Positions 1 to 5,264 of a stretch of DNA of 6,175 nt are shown here, piece after piece. Location of the stretch: assembly GCA_019348515.1 (NCBI GenBank), contig JAHWJF010000224.1:1-6175 (forward strand). Direction: 5' to 3'. Under the pieces are notes generated by a model. The model was not told where the DNA came from, did not search any database, and worked only from the letters and a program-made list of their open reading frames with translations. Source of the DNA: Chloroflexota bacterium (GTDB lineage Bacteria; Chloroflexota; Chloroflexia; Thermomicrobiales; UBA6265). The position numbers and the translations under genes are program-made. How positions within the stretch are numbered: position 1 is the stretch's first letter; each line of letters begins with the position of its first letter.

Positions 1-1082
1 CCCCCCTCGACCGGCAGACCCAGATCCTGCCGCAGGCGGGCGAACTCTTCGACAAACGCTGCTCGCATCCCTCTGCGCTCGTGCTCTGGGAGGAACGCCA
101 CGTCGACCGCGTTGAGCGCGATACGCTGCAGGCCGTCGGCATCATAGCCCCAGTGCCGAGCCAGAACGCGGAATTCGTCGGTCAACGTCGTCCCGAACAA
201 GGGCGGGTCGTCTGAGTTGACGGTCACCAGGACTCCAGCCTCGTCGAACGCCCGGAAGGGGTGGTCGGCAAAGCTGGAGACAACGCCGGTGCAGAGGTTG
301 CTCGTCGGGCAGAGCTCGAGAGGAATGCGATCCCGCGCGAGCCGCTCCACCAGCTCGGCATTGTCTGCGGCACGGACCCCGTGCCCGATCCGCTCGGCCC
401 CAAGGAAGTCGAGTGAATCACAAATGGTGGCATGTCCGGTGGTCTCGCCGGCGTGGGCGACGGTGTGCAGCCCGGCCGCTCGGGCCCGCGCGAAATCGGC
501 GACAAAGGGCGCGGGCGGATAACCGACTTCATGTCCGCCAAGGCCCAGGGCAACGACGCCATCGTCGGGCGAAAGCGGCGCAATCCAGTCAACCGTTTGC
601 GTGACTGAGTATGGGCTCGTCTCGCTGTCGCGAACGCCATCCGCGATCCAGCGCATCTCAACCCCCCAGCGTTGTCGTGCGTCAGACCGGCCACGGTTCA
701 TTCCAGCCAGCATGTGATGAAAGTCGAGACCACGTTTGCGGACATTCGTTTCCGGGTTGAAGTGGATCTCGAGGTAGCGGATGTTCTGCGCCGCCGCATC
801 CTCGCCCAGCTCGGTGACGATCGTGGCGAAGTCCTCGGGTGTACGCAGGCACGAACAGACGGCGATATACACGTCGATGAAATGCGGAAAATCACGGAAG
901 CGGAAGAACTCGCGGAGACCGGCCTCGTCATTGGCTGGCGGTGCCACGCCATTACGCCGGGCTAGTTCCAGGAGCGTGGCCGGACGGACAGAGCCCTCTA
1001 GGTGGACGTGAATCTCCGCCTTTGGCATGCGCCGGATAAAGATGTCCAATTGAGGGTCGATCGGGGTGGCAACCTCAGACAT
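1..1082 (-). CDS. add: Adenosine deaminase family protein (3' end cut by window edge)
   Basis: A metal-dependent purine deaminase of the cytosolic TIM-barrel adenosine deaminase family, which hydrolyses 6-amino purine (nucleoside) substrates in purine salvage. Translation gives 360 whole codons with no stop. The family usually runs about 330-360 residues, so only the last few should be missing. The metal and catalytic motifs are all visible: H25-x-H27 in KAEIHVHLEGS, H210-A-G-E213 (E213 is the expected proton donor), H234 in RIGHG, ELCPTSN at 256-262, and D291-D292 in VNSDDPPLF. The ATG at 1082 is preceded by GGAG (plus-strand 1092-1095) with a 9-nt spacer; Met19, directly before the conserved PKAEIHVH, is an alternative start. 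It is divergent from the exonuclease gene. HLEGS and NSDDPP, rather than the HLDGS and NTDDP usual in classical adenosine deaminases, leave adenine deaminase or aminodeoxyfutalosine deaminase open. Family is certain; exact substrate is not. Confidence 0.93.
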   Translation of the reverse strand, partial: MSEVATPIDPQLDIFIRRMPKAEIHVHLEGSVRPATLLELARRNGVAPPANDEAGLREFFRFRDFPHFIDVYIAVCSCLRTPEDFATIVTELGEDAAAQNIRYLEIHFNPETNVRKRGLDFHHMLAGMNRGRSDARQRWGVEMRWIADGVRDSETSPYSVTQTVDWIAPLSPDDGVVALGLGGHEVGYPPAPFVADFARARAAGLHTVAHAGETTGHATICDSLDFLGAERIGHGVRAADNAELVERLARDRIPLELCPTSNLCTGVVSSFADHPFRAFDEAGVLVTVNSDDPPLFGTTLTDEFRVLARHWGYDADGLQRIALNAVDVAFLPEHERRGMRAAFVEEFARLRQDLGLPVEG

Positions 1083-1124
1083 CGTACGGCGCTCCGAATT
1101 GACCGGACAGGACATCGCCGCGGC

Positions 1125-1134
1125 ATGCTAGCAT
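1125..1134. promoter_or_regulatory. Palindromic extended -10 candidate between divergent genes
   Basis: ATGCTAGCAT is a perfect 10-bp palindrome in the 174-bp gap between the divergent deaminase and exonuclease genes. On each strand it contains TGCTAGCAT, which fits an extended -10 (TG-n plus a hexamer matching TATAAT at 4 of 6). Transcription would start near 1118 on the minus strand (about a 36-nt leader to the deaminase ATG) and near 1141 on the plus strand (about a 116-nt leader to the exonuclease GTG). No -35 at normal spacing was found on either strand; TTGACC at 1099-1104 is 24 nt away. It could equally be an operator or chance. Confidence 0.25.
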
Positions 1135-1242
1135 CCCCGCGGGGAAGATCCCGCCGCCGCGCCCCGCGGGCCGGCGGGCTGGAAAGGCGCGATTCCTTGC
1201 ACGGGAACCGGAGAGCGCTCCGGAGGGCACAGTCGTGGCGTT

Positions 1243-1247
1243 GGGAG
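1243..1247 (+). promoter_or_regulatory. Shine-Dalgarno that sets the exonuclease start
   Basis: GGGAG sits 9 nt before a GTG at 1257. This is the last in-frame start codon before the exonuclease core (the DTETTG motif begins at codon 38). The longer reading from the upstream ATGs at 1002 or 1125 gives Arg-rich, low-complexity protein, and from 1002 it would run antisense through the start of the deaminase gene, so the GTG is preferred. Confidence 0.6.
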
Positions 1248-1256
1248 CCGCCCGGT

Positions 1257-2444
1257 GTGGACGCTGCCGTTGGCGACGAAGCCGCCGACCGGCGGTGGGC
1301 AGAGGCGCGAACCAAGTCGATCGCCTGGGCGGCAGGGGTAGTCGGTGACTCGCGCGTCGTCTATTTAGACACAGAGACGACCGGCTTCGGACCACGCGCG
1401 GAGATCGTCGACATTGCAGTCGTCAGCGCCGCCGGTGAAGTGGTGCTGGAGTCGCTGGTGCAGCCGAGCCGGCGCATCCCGGCCGACGCGACCGCAATCC
1501 ACGGAATCAGGAATGCGGATGTGAGGAACGCCCCCGCTTGGTGCGACCTGTACCAGGATCTGCTGCGCGTGCTGGCTGGCCGGCGCATCATCGTCTACAA
1601 CGTGATCTTCGATCGCCAGATGGTGAACCAGGCGTGCGAACGCTATACGCTAGCCGCTCCTGCCGCCGACTGGGAATGCGCCATGCGCAAATATGCCGGT
1701 TTCCATGGGAACTGGGATCCCGGTAAGCGCTGGTACCGTTTTCAGAAGTTGGAACACGCCGTTCTCACCTTCGGGGCCCAGCCGGGCGGGCACCGCGCCG
1801 CCGCCGATGCCTTCGCCTGCCGCGCCGTAGTGCTGGGTATGGCCGCGACGCCGCCCCCGAAGCGAGAGGATGGCGCGAGCGTTGTCGCTCCACGGGACGC
1901 GGGAAGCTCCGCGGAACACGCTGCCGCGAATTCCACGGAGCCCCGTGATGCGCCGCGAGGCGAGTTGGCTGCCGTCCAGAAACCCTTGGATACGTACGCG
2001 CGCTGGATGCGCGCCGCACGCGCCTTCACCACGCTGCTGGACGAGTTGCCGGCGGACCTGCGGGAGCGCCCGGGCGCATGCGGTGACTGGTCGGTGCGCG
2101 AGGTTGTGGCCCACTGCGCCGCCTGGGAGTGGGAGGGGGCGCGCCGGCTGCGGCTGATTGCCGCCGATCCGACGCTTCCCGATGCGGTCTACAACATCGA
2201 TGGTTTCAACGCGGCTAGCGTTGCCGTCCGGGCCCGCCAGGATTGGACGAGGACGCTGGACGAGTTGAGCAAGGCGAGCAACACCCTCGCCAAGGCGGCG
2301 AGTCTCCGGTTGGAGGACACGCGCACCCAGGAGTGGCTGCTCGGCCGGGCGGCCGATTTTGAAGAACACACCGAGGGGCTTCAACACTGGCTCGCCGAGA
2401 CGGTGGCTTCAGGTTCGAGAGGTTACGCACATCTCATAAAATAG
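1257..2444 (+). CDS. DEDDh 3'-5' exonuclease fused to a DinB/MDMPI-like domain
   Basis: Two-domain protein of 395 residues from a GTG start. Residues about 34-196 are a DnaQ/epsilon-type exonuclease that removes nucleotides from DNA or RNA 3' ends. Exo I is D38-T-E40-TTG, followed by AIHGI near residue 82. Exo II is YNVIFD with N115 and D119. Exo III is H179-RAAA-D184. The full DEDDh set is therefore present and the domain should be active. An Ala/Pro/charged linker (about 197-242) follows. Residues about 245-385 resemble the DinB/mycothiol-dependent maleylpyruvate isomerase N-terminal four-helix fold: GDWSVREVVAHCAAWEWE with H286, and a late helix DFEEHTEGLQHWL with H371 and H377. In that family three His bind a metal; here the last pair is spaced x5, not x3, so metal binding is doubtful. 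There is no polymerase domain, so a stand-alone repair or nucleic-acid turnover nuclease is more likely than a replicative proofreader. The fusion is unbroken in one frame with a TAG stop. Confidence 0.9.
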   Translation: MDAAVGDEAADRRWAEARTKSIAWAAGVVGDSRVVYLDTETTGFGPRAEIVDIAVVSAAGEVVLESLVQPSRRIPADATAIHGIRNADVRNAPAWCDLYQDLLRVLAGRRIIVYNVIFDRQMVNQACERYTLAAPAADWECAMRKYAGFHGNWDPGKRWYRFQKLEHAVLTFGAQPGGHRAAADAFACRAVVLGMAATPPPKREDGASVVAPRDAGSSAEHAAANSTEPRDAPRGELAAVQKPLDTYARWMRAARAFTTLLDELPADLRERPGACGDWSVREVVAHCAAWEWEGARRLRLIAADPTLPDAVYNIDGFNAASVAVRARQDWTRTLDELSKASNTLAKAASLRLEDTRTQEWLLGRAADFEEHTEGLQHWLAETVASGSRGYAHLIK

Positions 2445-2466
2445 GCCGCGTGACGCGATTTTCTCC

Positions 2467-2495
2467 TTGAATTCGGTGACCCCGTGGCATAGAAT
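2467..2495 (+). promoter_or_regulatory. Sigma-70-type promoter of the candidate small RNA
   Basis: TTGAAT (2467-2472; 4 of 6 against TTGACA) is followed by exactly 17 nt and then TAGAAT (2490-2495; 5 of 6 against TATAAT). It begins 22 nt after the exonuclease stop codon. A start 7 nt past the -10 is G2502, the first base of the first hairpin. No open reading frame with coding character follows, so the promoter appears to serve an untranslated RNA. Confidence 0.6.
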
Positions 2496-2501
2496 GTCTG
2501 T

Positions 2502-2583
2502 GCTAGTTCGGATCCAAACAATCCGGCTAGCCCCCCGACTGGCGGTCCGGCTCCCCCTTCCCTCCCCGGACCGTCAGCGTTTT
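2502..2583 (+). ncRNA. Candidate two-hairpin small RNA, about 82 nt
   Basis: A promoter-like sequence is followed at once by two stable hairpins and a T-run, the usual form of a free-standing bacterial small RNA gene. Hairpin 1: GCTAG (2502-2506) pairs with CTAGC (2527-2531), and CGGAT (2509-2513) pairs with ATCCG (2521-2525), around loop CCAAACA. Ten Watson-Crick pairs are joined by a TT opposite G (one wobble, one bulge). A CCCCCGA linker follows. Hairpin 2 (2539-2577) has a 12-pair stem and a 15-nt pyrimidine loop, CTCCCCCTTCCCTCC, then CGTTTTATT. The unpaired C-rich loop contains CCTCC, complementary to Shine-Dalgarno GGAGG, which would suit base pairing with ribosome binding sites. I do not recognise it as a named RNA family. 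The alternative is that hairpin 2 is only the exonuclease gene's terminator and the promoter match is chance. Confidence 0.5.
2539..2583 (+). terminator. Rho-independent terminator
   Basis: CTGGCGGTCCGG (2539-2550) pairs with CCGGACCGTCAG (2566-2577) over 12 positions, eleven Watson-Crick and one G-U, around a 15-nt pyrimidine loop. CG and four T follow (2580-2583), then ATT. The T-run lies on the plus strand only. It would end the candidate small RNA and also any readthrough from the exonuclease gene 95 nt upstream. Confidence 0.75.
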
Positions 2584-2629
2584 ATTAGCCCGTTCCCACA
2601 GCATTGGAAATGGTGATTGTGTCCGGGCT

Positions 2630-2878
2630 TTATGGCTTTTCGCCCGTTATCGTAGTCATGGCGGGACCGTCCTCGACGATCTCGCCGTTGGGCCAGGCGT
2701 GCGGGCCGTGGTGGCTGAAGGCGCAGAGCAGGAGGATGTCCGGCCGGCGCGCGACGATGGCCGCGGCGATCGTCGCGGCGCCAGAGTGGGACTCGACGGG
2801 AAACGTTGCCGGGAGGAAATGCGCGGCGCGGCTGCAATAGACGCGTTCGATACCATCTCCCCAGCCCGCGTAGCGCTG
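2630..2878 (-). other. Coding-like fragment, possible gene remnant
   Basis: On the minus strand an open frame ends at TAA (2630-2632). Its last 80 or so codons have about 85 percent G or C in third position and read as plausible protein (for example RVYCSRAAHFLPATFP, AAAIVARRPDILLLC, HHGPHAWPNGEIVEDG). Upstream of about 2880 the same frame becomes Arg/Pro/Gly-rich and unlike protein. A neighbouring minus frame, starting at an ATG near 3045 (MPWTDQPSAAG), looks more coding there, so an old gene broken by a frameshift near 2880 is possible. No start codon with a good ribosome binding site was found for the fragment alone. The plus strand over the same bases (2604-2840) is also open, and codon-position composition cannot separate the two strands here. 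I do not recognise the protein family. Confidence 0.25.
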
Positions 2879-3281
2879 GTCGCTGCCGCGCCTGCGCCGG
2901 GAATCCTGCGGAGTTCGCCCGGAGGGTGCTCCCACTCCAGGCGCGCTGCCGGGCTCTCCGCGCTGCTGGGTCGGCCCTTTGCGGTCGGGAGGTCTGGTTC
3001 CCTCGTCACGTGCCCGGCCGCGCTCGGCTGATCCGTCCACGGCATTCCTCTTTCCACAGTCAGGTGGTTTCGGATCCCTATGGTACCAGGGGACGGCATG
3101 AGCACAGCGCTCTACACCACGTGGGGTTCTCAAGCCCAGCACGCGTCGTGCCGCCGGTCCGGCAGGGAGCACACTGATCGGACGAGCCGGCGGGCGGTCC
3201 CGTGGTGGAGCCGCCAGCGTTACTCACCCCGGTGCAGCATTGCGTATCCGTGGTGCGGGGCGAGGGCAACCCATTACCGGT

Positions 3282-3343
3282 GGGCGGCGGTGGCAGCCCC
3301 GCCCGTTTTATATGTGGCCGGGGCTGCCACAGTCCCGCCGCCC
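3282..3343. repeat. Long imperfect inverted repeat, cruciform or RNA hairpin
   Basis: GTGGCAGCCCCG (3290-3301) and CGGGGCTGCCAC (3319-3330) are perfect inverted copies around the 17-nt spacer 3302-3318. The stem continues outward as GGGCGGCG (3282-3289) against CGCCGCCC (3336-3343) after a 5-nt bulge, AGTCC, giving 20 pairs in all. On the plus strand a competing hairpin can form: GGGCGG (3282-3287) with CCGCCC (3299-3304), followed directly by GTTTTATAT, which resembles an intrinsic terminator. The two structures share bases and exclude each other. No gene follows on the plus strand, so the role is unknown. Confidence 0.6.
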
Positions 3344-3611
3344 CGGCTGAGGAATTGACGCAGGCGGAGCCGTCGCTCAGCCCGGAGTAGCACTACTACT
3401 CGTCATTGCTGGTCCAAGAGGCTTGCGGGTGCCCGTGCGCACCGTCTTGCCCTTTTGCTCAGTCAGCGAGTATGTGCGACCGATGGTGACCAGTCAGACG
3501 CCTCACATCGAGCACTCACCGGTGACCCGCCCCGCTGGGCCGCTTCAACGCGCATTGTCAGTTACGACATTGCTGTCCTTGCGAAGTCGATCCCTGGCCC
3601 GGTCCTCCCGG

Positions 3612-4337
3612 TCAGGCCTGGCAGAAGCCACTGGTGTTGCAGTGCTGTCCCGTCGGGCACGTTCCTTGAGTGTTATTCGCCGGGGTGCATGCTAAGGGCT
3701 GACTCTGACACTGACCAGAGGTGTTGCAGAGCTGCCCCACCGGGCAGCTCCCTTGGGTGCCGGCTGTGCCGGTACAGCCGGCTACACAGATGGCGTTCGG
3801 GTTACAGATCTGCCCTTGCGGGCACGAGCCTTGGGTGTTATTCGCCGGGTTACACCCGACGCCCTGACCCTGACACTGACCACTGGTGTTACAAATCTGC
3901 CCCTGCGGACACGAGCCCTGGGTGTTATTGGCCGGGCTGCAGCCAGCCACACAGTTGCTGTTGGTGTTACAGATCTGCCCCGCCGGGCACGATCCCTGGG
4001 TGTTATTGGCCGGGCTACAGCCCACTTGATTGGCGCAGCCGCTTACGTCTTTGCAGCGTCCCCGGTAGGAGCACTCATGCCGCCGGAGAACCTTCTTGGC
4101 CTTCTTTTTGATGACATTGATTTGGTTGCAGGACGCCGCTCGCTCGTTGGCACAGTCACAAATCTTGACCCGTTTCACGTCCCCGAGCCTTTTGGCCTTC
4201 GCCGCCTCCGGTGCCACCACCCGCGTTACCCCGACGAGGGCGGCGGCACTCGCGACCAGTCCCCGCAGCGCCGTCGCCCGCGTCAATGGCGTGGTCGCCA
4301 ATCGCTTGCTCAACTGATCGAACTGGGTCCCGTCCAT
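3612..4337 (-). CDS. Exported Cys-rich repeat protein
   Basis: A 241-residue protein of unknown function. Residues 1-22 (MDGTQFDQLSKRL...) lead into ALRGL and an Ala/Val-rich segment (about 23-42) ending near PEAAKAK, which looks like an export signal. Comparable proteins I associate with Thermomicrobia-like bacteria often carry a twin-Arg motif before ALRGL; here it reads LTRATALRGL with single Arg, so Tat export is uncertain. Residues 58-106 hold six Cys (60, 62, 70, 89, 95, 101) and a basic patch (KKKAKKVLRR). Residues 107-241 are five repeats of C-x9-C-x5-C-x5-C with consensus PANNTQGSCP-GQICNTSGQC. The total of 26 Cys (11 percent) suggests disulfide-stabilised extracellular modules; a reduced metal-binding protein is possible but less likely with an export signal. 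GGAAGGA lies about 10 nt before the ATG. No convincing promoter was found upstream, and no terminator downstream. Confidence 0.85.
   Translation of the reverse strand: MDGTQFDQLSKRLATTPLTRATALRGLVASAAALVGVTRVVAPEAAKAKRLGDVKRVKICDCANERAASCNQINVIKKKAKKVLRRHECSYRGRCKDVSGCANQVGCSPANNTQGSCPAGQICNTNSNCVAGCSPANNTQGSCPQGQICNTSGQCQGQGVGCNPANNTQGSCPQGQICNPNAICVAGCTGTAGTQGSCPVGQLCNTSGQCQSQPLACTPANNTQGTCPTGQHCNTSGFCQA
3615..4019 (-). repeat. Five tandem Cys repeats in a 55-codon super-repeat
   Basis: The repeats begin at Cys 107, 133, 162, 188 and 217, so the spacing alternates 26, 29, 26, 29 residues. The pattern is therefore a 55-residue (165-bp) unit present twice (3855-4019 and 3690-3854) plus one terminal copy (3615-3689). 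The short repeats end in CVAGC and the long ones in CQ followed by a Gln/Gly or Ser/Pro spacer. Repeat 4 is the most diverged, with TGTAGTQGSC in place of PANNTQGSC. This points to a two-step origin: duplication of a single repeat, then of the pair. Confidence 0.85.
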
Positions 4338-4744
4338 CGCGTTTCTGTCCTTCCTCGTTCAGCGATCGTGTGGGATCGTCCGCATTCGCGATCGCATCCT
4401 CTCCTGCCACTGGGGATGCGCGCGTCGGAATACCCAGATCCTCCGACCCCTTTTTCCGATCAACTACCATCCTATACACCCGTCGCACGTTTTTGGATCT
4501 CGCGCTCCTCTCAGGACGGCGTCATCACAGTCTAGAGTGAGTGGCCACAATTTCGCTTCCAGGGGCATCTTCATGCGCAGGATCGCCGGTCGACAGTACA
4601 GGCATCTGCATCGCTGACATAGGCGTTGAATGCAACAACGTGAGAAGCCGTCGTGAGCCGACGCTCAGCGTGGATAGCCACGTCCTCGCCGAGCCGAGAG
4701 AAGTCCGTGCGAGGCCCCGCTTCGTGTGTTGATGGAATTCTGCT
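4338..4744. other. Divergent intergenic region without a supported gene
   Basis: These 407 bases separate the starts of the Cys-rich gene (minus) and the 88-residue gene (plus). Small open frames on both strands (GTG at 4541 plus; 4571-4894 minus) have mixed third-position composition and no good ribosome binding site. A short hairpin CGTGG-ATAG-CCACG lies at 4669-4682 and a palindrome GTGGCCAC near 4541. Weak -10-like matches (TATAGG on the minus strand near 4470) have no acceptable -35. The promoters of both flanking genes should lie here but I cannot place them. Confidence 0.4.
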
Positions 4745-5011
4745 ATGCCCTACTACGGCAAGATCACCGCGACCGAAAACGGGGTCGAAGGAACCTGGCT
4801 CATCGAGCTGGGCGACGACGGTATCCCGACGGCGGACTTCAGGTTGATTCCACCCGAATCGATGCCAGACGTCGTCCCGGTGTGGACGATTCATCTGAAG
4901 GAAAGTACGGATCCAGAGGCCGCTTTCTCCCGGGACGAGGTTGCTCGGATCGCCCAGATGAAGATGGTGCGGAGCATGGCCCGATTACAGGGACGCGACG
5001 CCGGGAGCTAG
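4745..5011 (+). CDS. Hypothetical protein, 88 residues
   Basis: I do not recognise this small protein. It starts MPYYGKITATENG, continues with a strand-like region (EGTWLIELGDDGIP, ADFRLIPPES, VVPVWTIHL) and ends with a helix-like basic region (SRDEVARIAQMKMVRSMARLQ). It has no Cys, no signal peptide and no membrane segment, so it is probably cytoplasmic. Codons are clearly coding, with mostly G or C in third position. The ATG at 4745 is preceded by GGAA with a 7-nt spacer, a weak ribosome binding site. It stands 253 nt before mreB, probably in its own transcript because an extended -10 lies between them. Confidence 0.75.
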   Translation: MPYYGKITATENGVEGTWLIELGDDGIPTADFRLIPPESMPDVVPVWTIHLKESTDPEAAFSRDEVARIAQMKMVRSMARLQGRDAGS

Positions 5012-5110
5012 CGTCTGCTGCGCGGCGCCAATCGCGATCACCAACGCGGACGGCAATCAGATTTGCTCGCCTTTCTTCCGATCGAGCGCAAGAGACCAAA
5101 GAGGAGAGAA

Positions 5111-5158
5111 ATGTCGAAAACGGCGCGGAGACGCTGGTCGGGATACGCTTCCTGTTAG
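5111..5158 (+). CDS. Possible 15-residue peptide ORF upstream of mreB
   Basis: An ATG preceded by AAAGAGGAGAGAA, a strong purine-rich Shine-Dalgarno with GGAG 4 nt from the start, opens a 15-codon frame (MSKTARRRWSGYASC, then TAG). It ends 15 nt before the proposed mreB -10 element, so it would not be on the mreB transcript if that promoter is used. It could be a leader or micropeptide, a gene remnant, or a chance ATG after a purine run. The 5-residue stretch of Arg and Trp makes it basic. Confidence 0.2.
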   Translation: MSKTARRRWSGYASC

Positions 5159-5172
5159 TTACGCCGGGCTAA

Positions 5173-5181
5173 TGGTACTAT
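5173..5181 (+). promoter_or_regulatory. Extended -10 promoter candidate for mreB
   Basis: TGGTACTAT matches TG-n-TATAAT with 5 of 6 in the hexamer (TACTAT, 5176-5181). The -35 region (around 5153-5158, TGTTAG) is poor, as is usual for extended -10 promoters. A start near 5188 would give a leader of about 77 nt to the GTG at 5265, containing a weak 5-bp hairpin (CACGG 5203-5207 with CCGTG 5220-5224). Confidence 0.45.
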
Positions 5182-5264
5182 CGCGCCATCTGGCCCGCCG
5201 GGCACGGTTTCAAGTGTTGCCGTGATACCCGCACCTTTCTCCGCCGCGTCCGGAGCGCAACCGC

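Larger units (their letters stand above)
2587..3611. other. Gene-poor region of about 1 kb
   Basis: After the small RNA terminator and up to the stop of the Cys-rich gene there is no gene I can defend. All open frames on both strands are short and dominated by Arg, Ser, Pro and Gly, or mirror one another. What it does hold is the coding-like fragment at 2630-2878, the long inverted repeat at 3282-3343, a 6-bp hairpin GAGTAG-CACTA-CTACTC (3385-3401) without a T-run, and a perfect palindrome TCACCGGTGA (3516-3525). No terminator was found for the minus-strand Cys-rich gene. No tRNA signature, transposase or flanking target duplication was seen. Confidence 0.5.

Noticed and set aside
1002..1256. 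N-terminal extension of the exonuclease reading frame
   Set aside because: The extra 85 codons are Arg-rich and partly antisense to the deaminase start. A GTG with a good Shine-Dalgarno begins just before the domain.
1650..2387. 245-codon minus-strand frame
   Set aside because: It is antisense to the exonuclease-DinB gene and shows no family motifs.
2586..2632. Inverted AGCCCG / CGGGCT downstream of the coding-like fragment
   Set aside because: Only 6 pairs with a loop of about 30 nt and no T-run on the minus strand, so it is not a terminator.
3484..3527. Two direct GGTGACC copies 37-42 bases apart and the palindrome TCACCGGTGA
   Set aside because: They are too short, and with no gene nearby on the right strand, to call an operator pair.
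3615..4019. CRISPR-like array
   Set aside because: Periodic similarity at the DNA level comes from coding repeats. There are no unique spacers of constant length between identical repeats.
3455..4535. Long plus-strand frames at 3455-4111 and 3753-4535
   Set aside because: Their repeat-like translations are the antisense image of the Cys repeats on the minus strand, which has the start signal and the ordered cysteines.
5193..5203. GCCCG-C-CGGGC in the mreB leader
   Set aside because: A one-base loop cannot form an RNA hairpin, and GC-rich palindromes of this size are expected by chance here.
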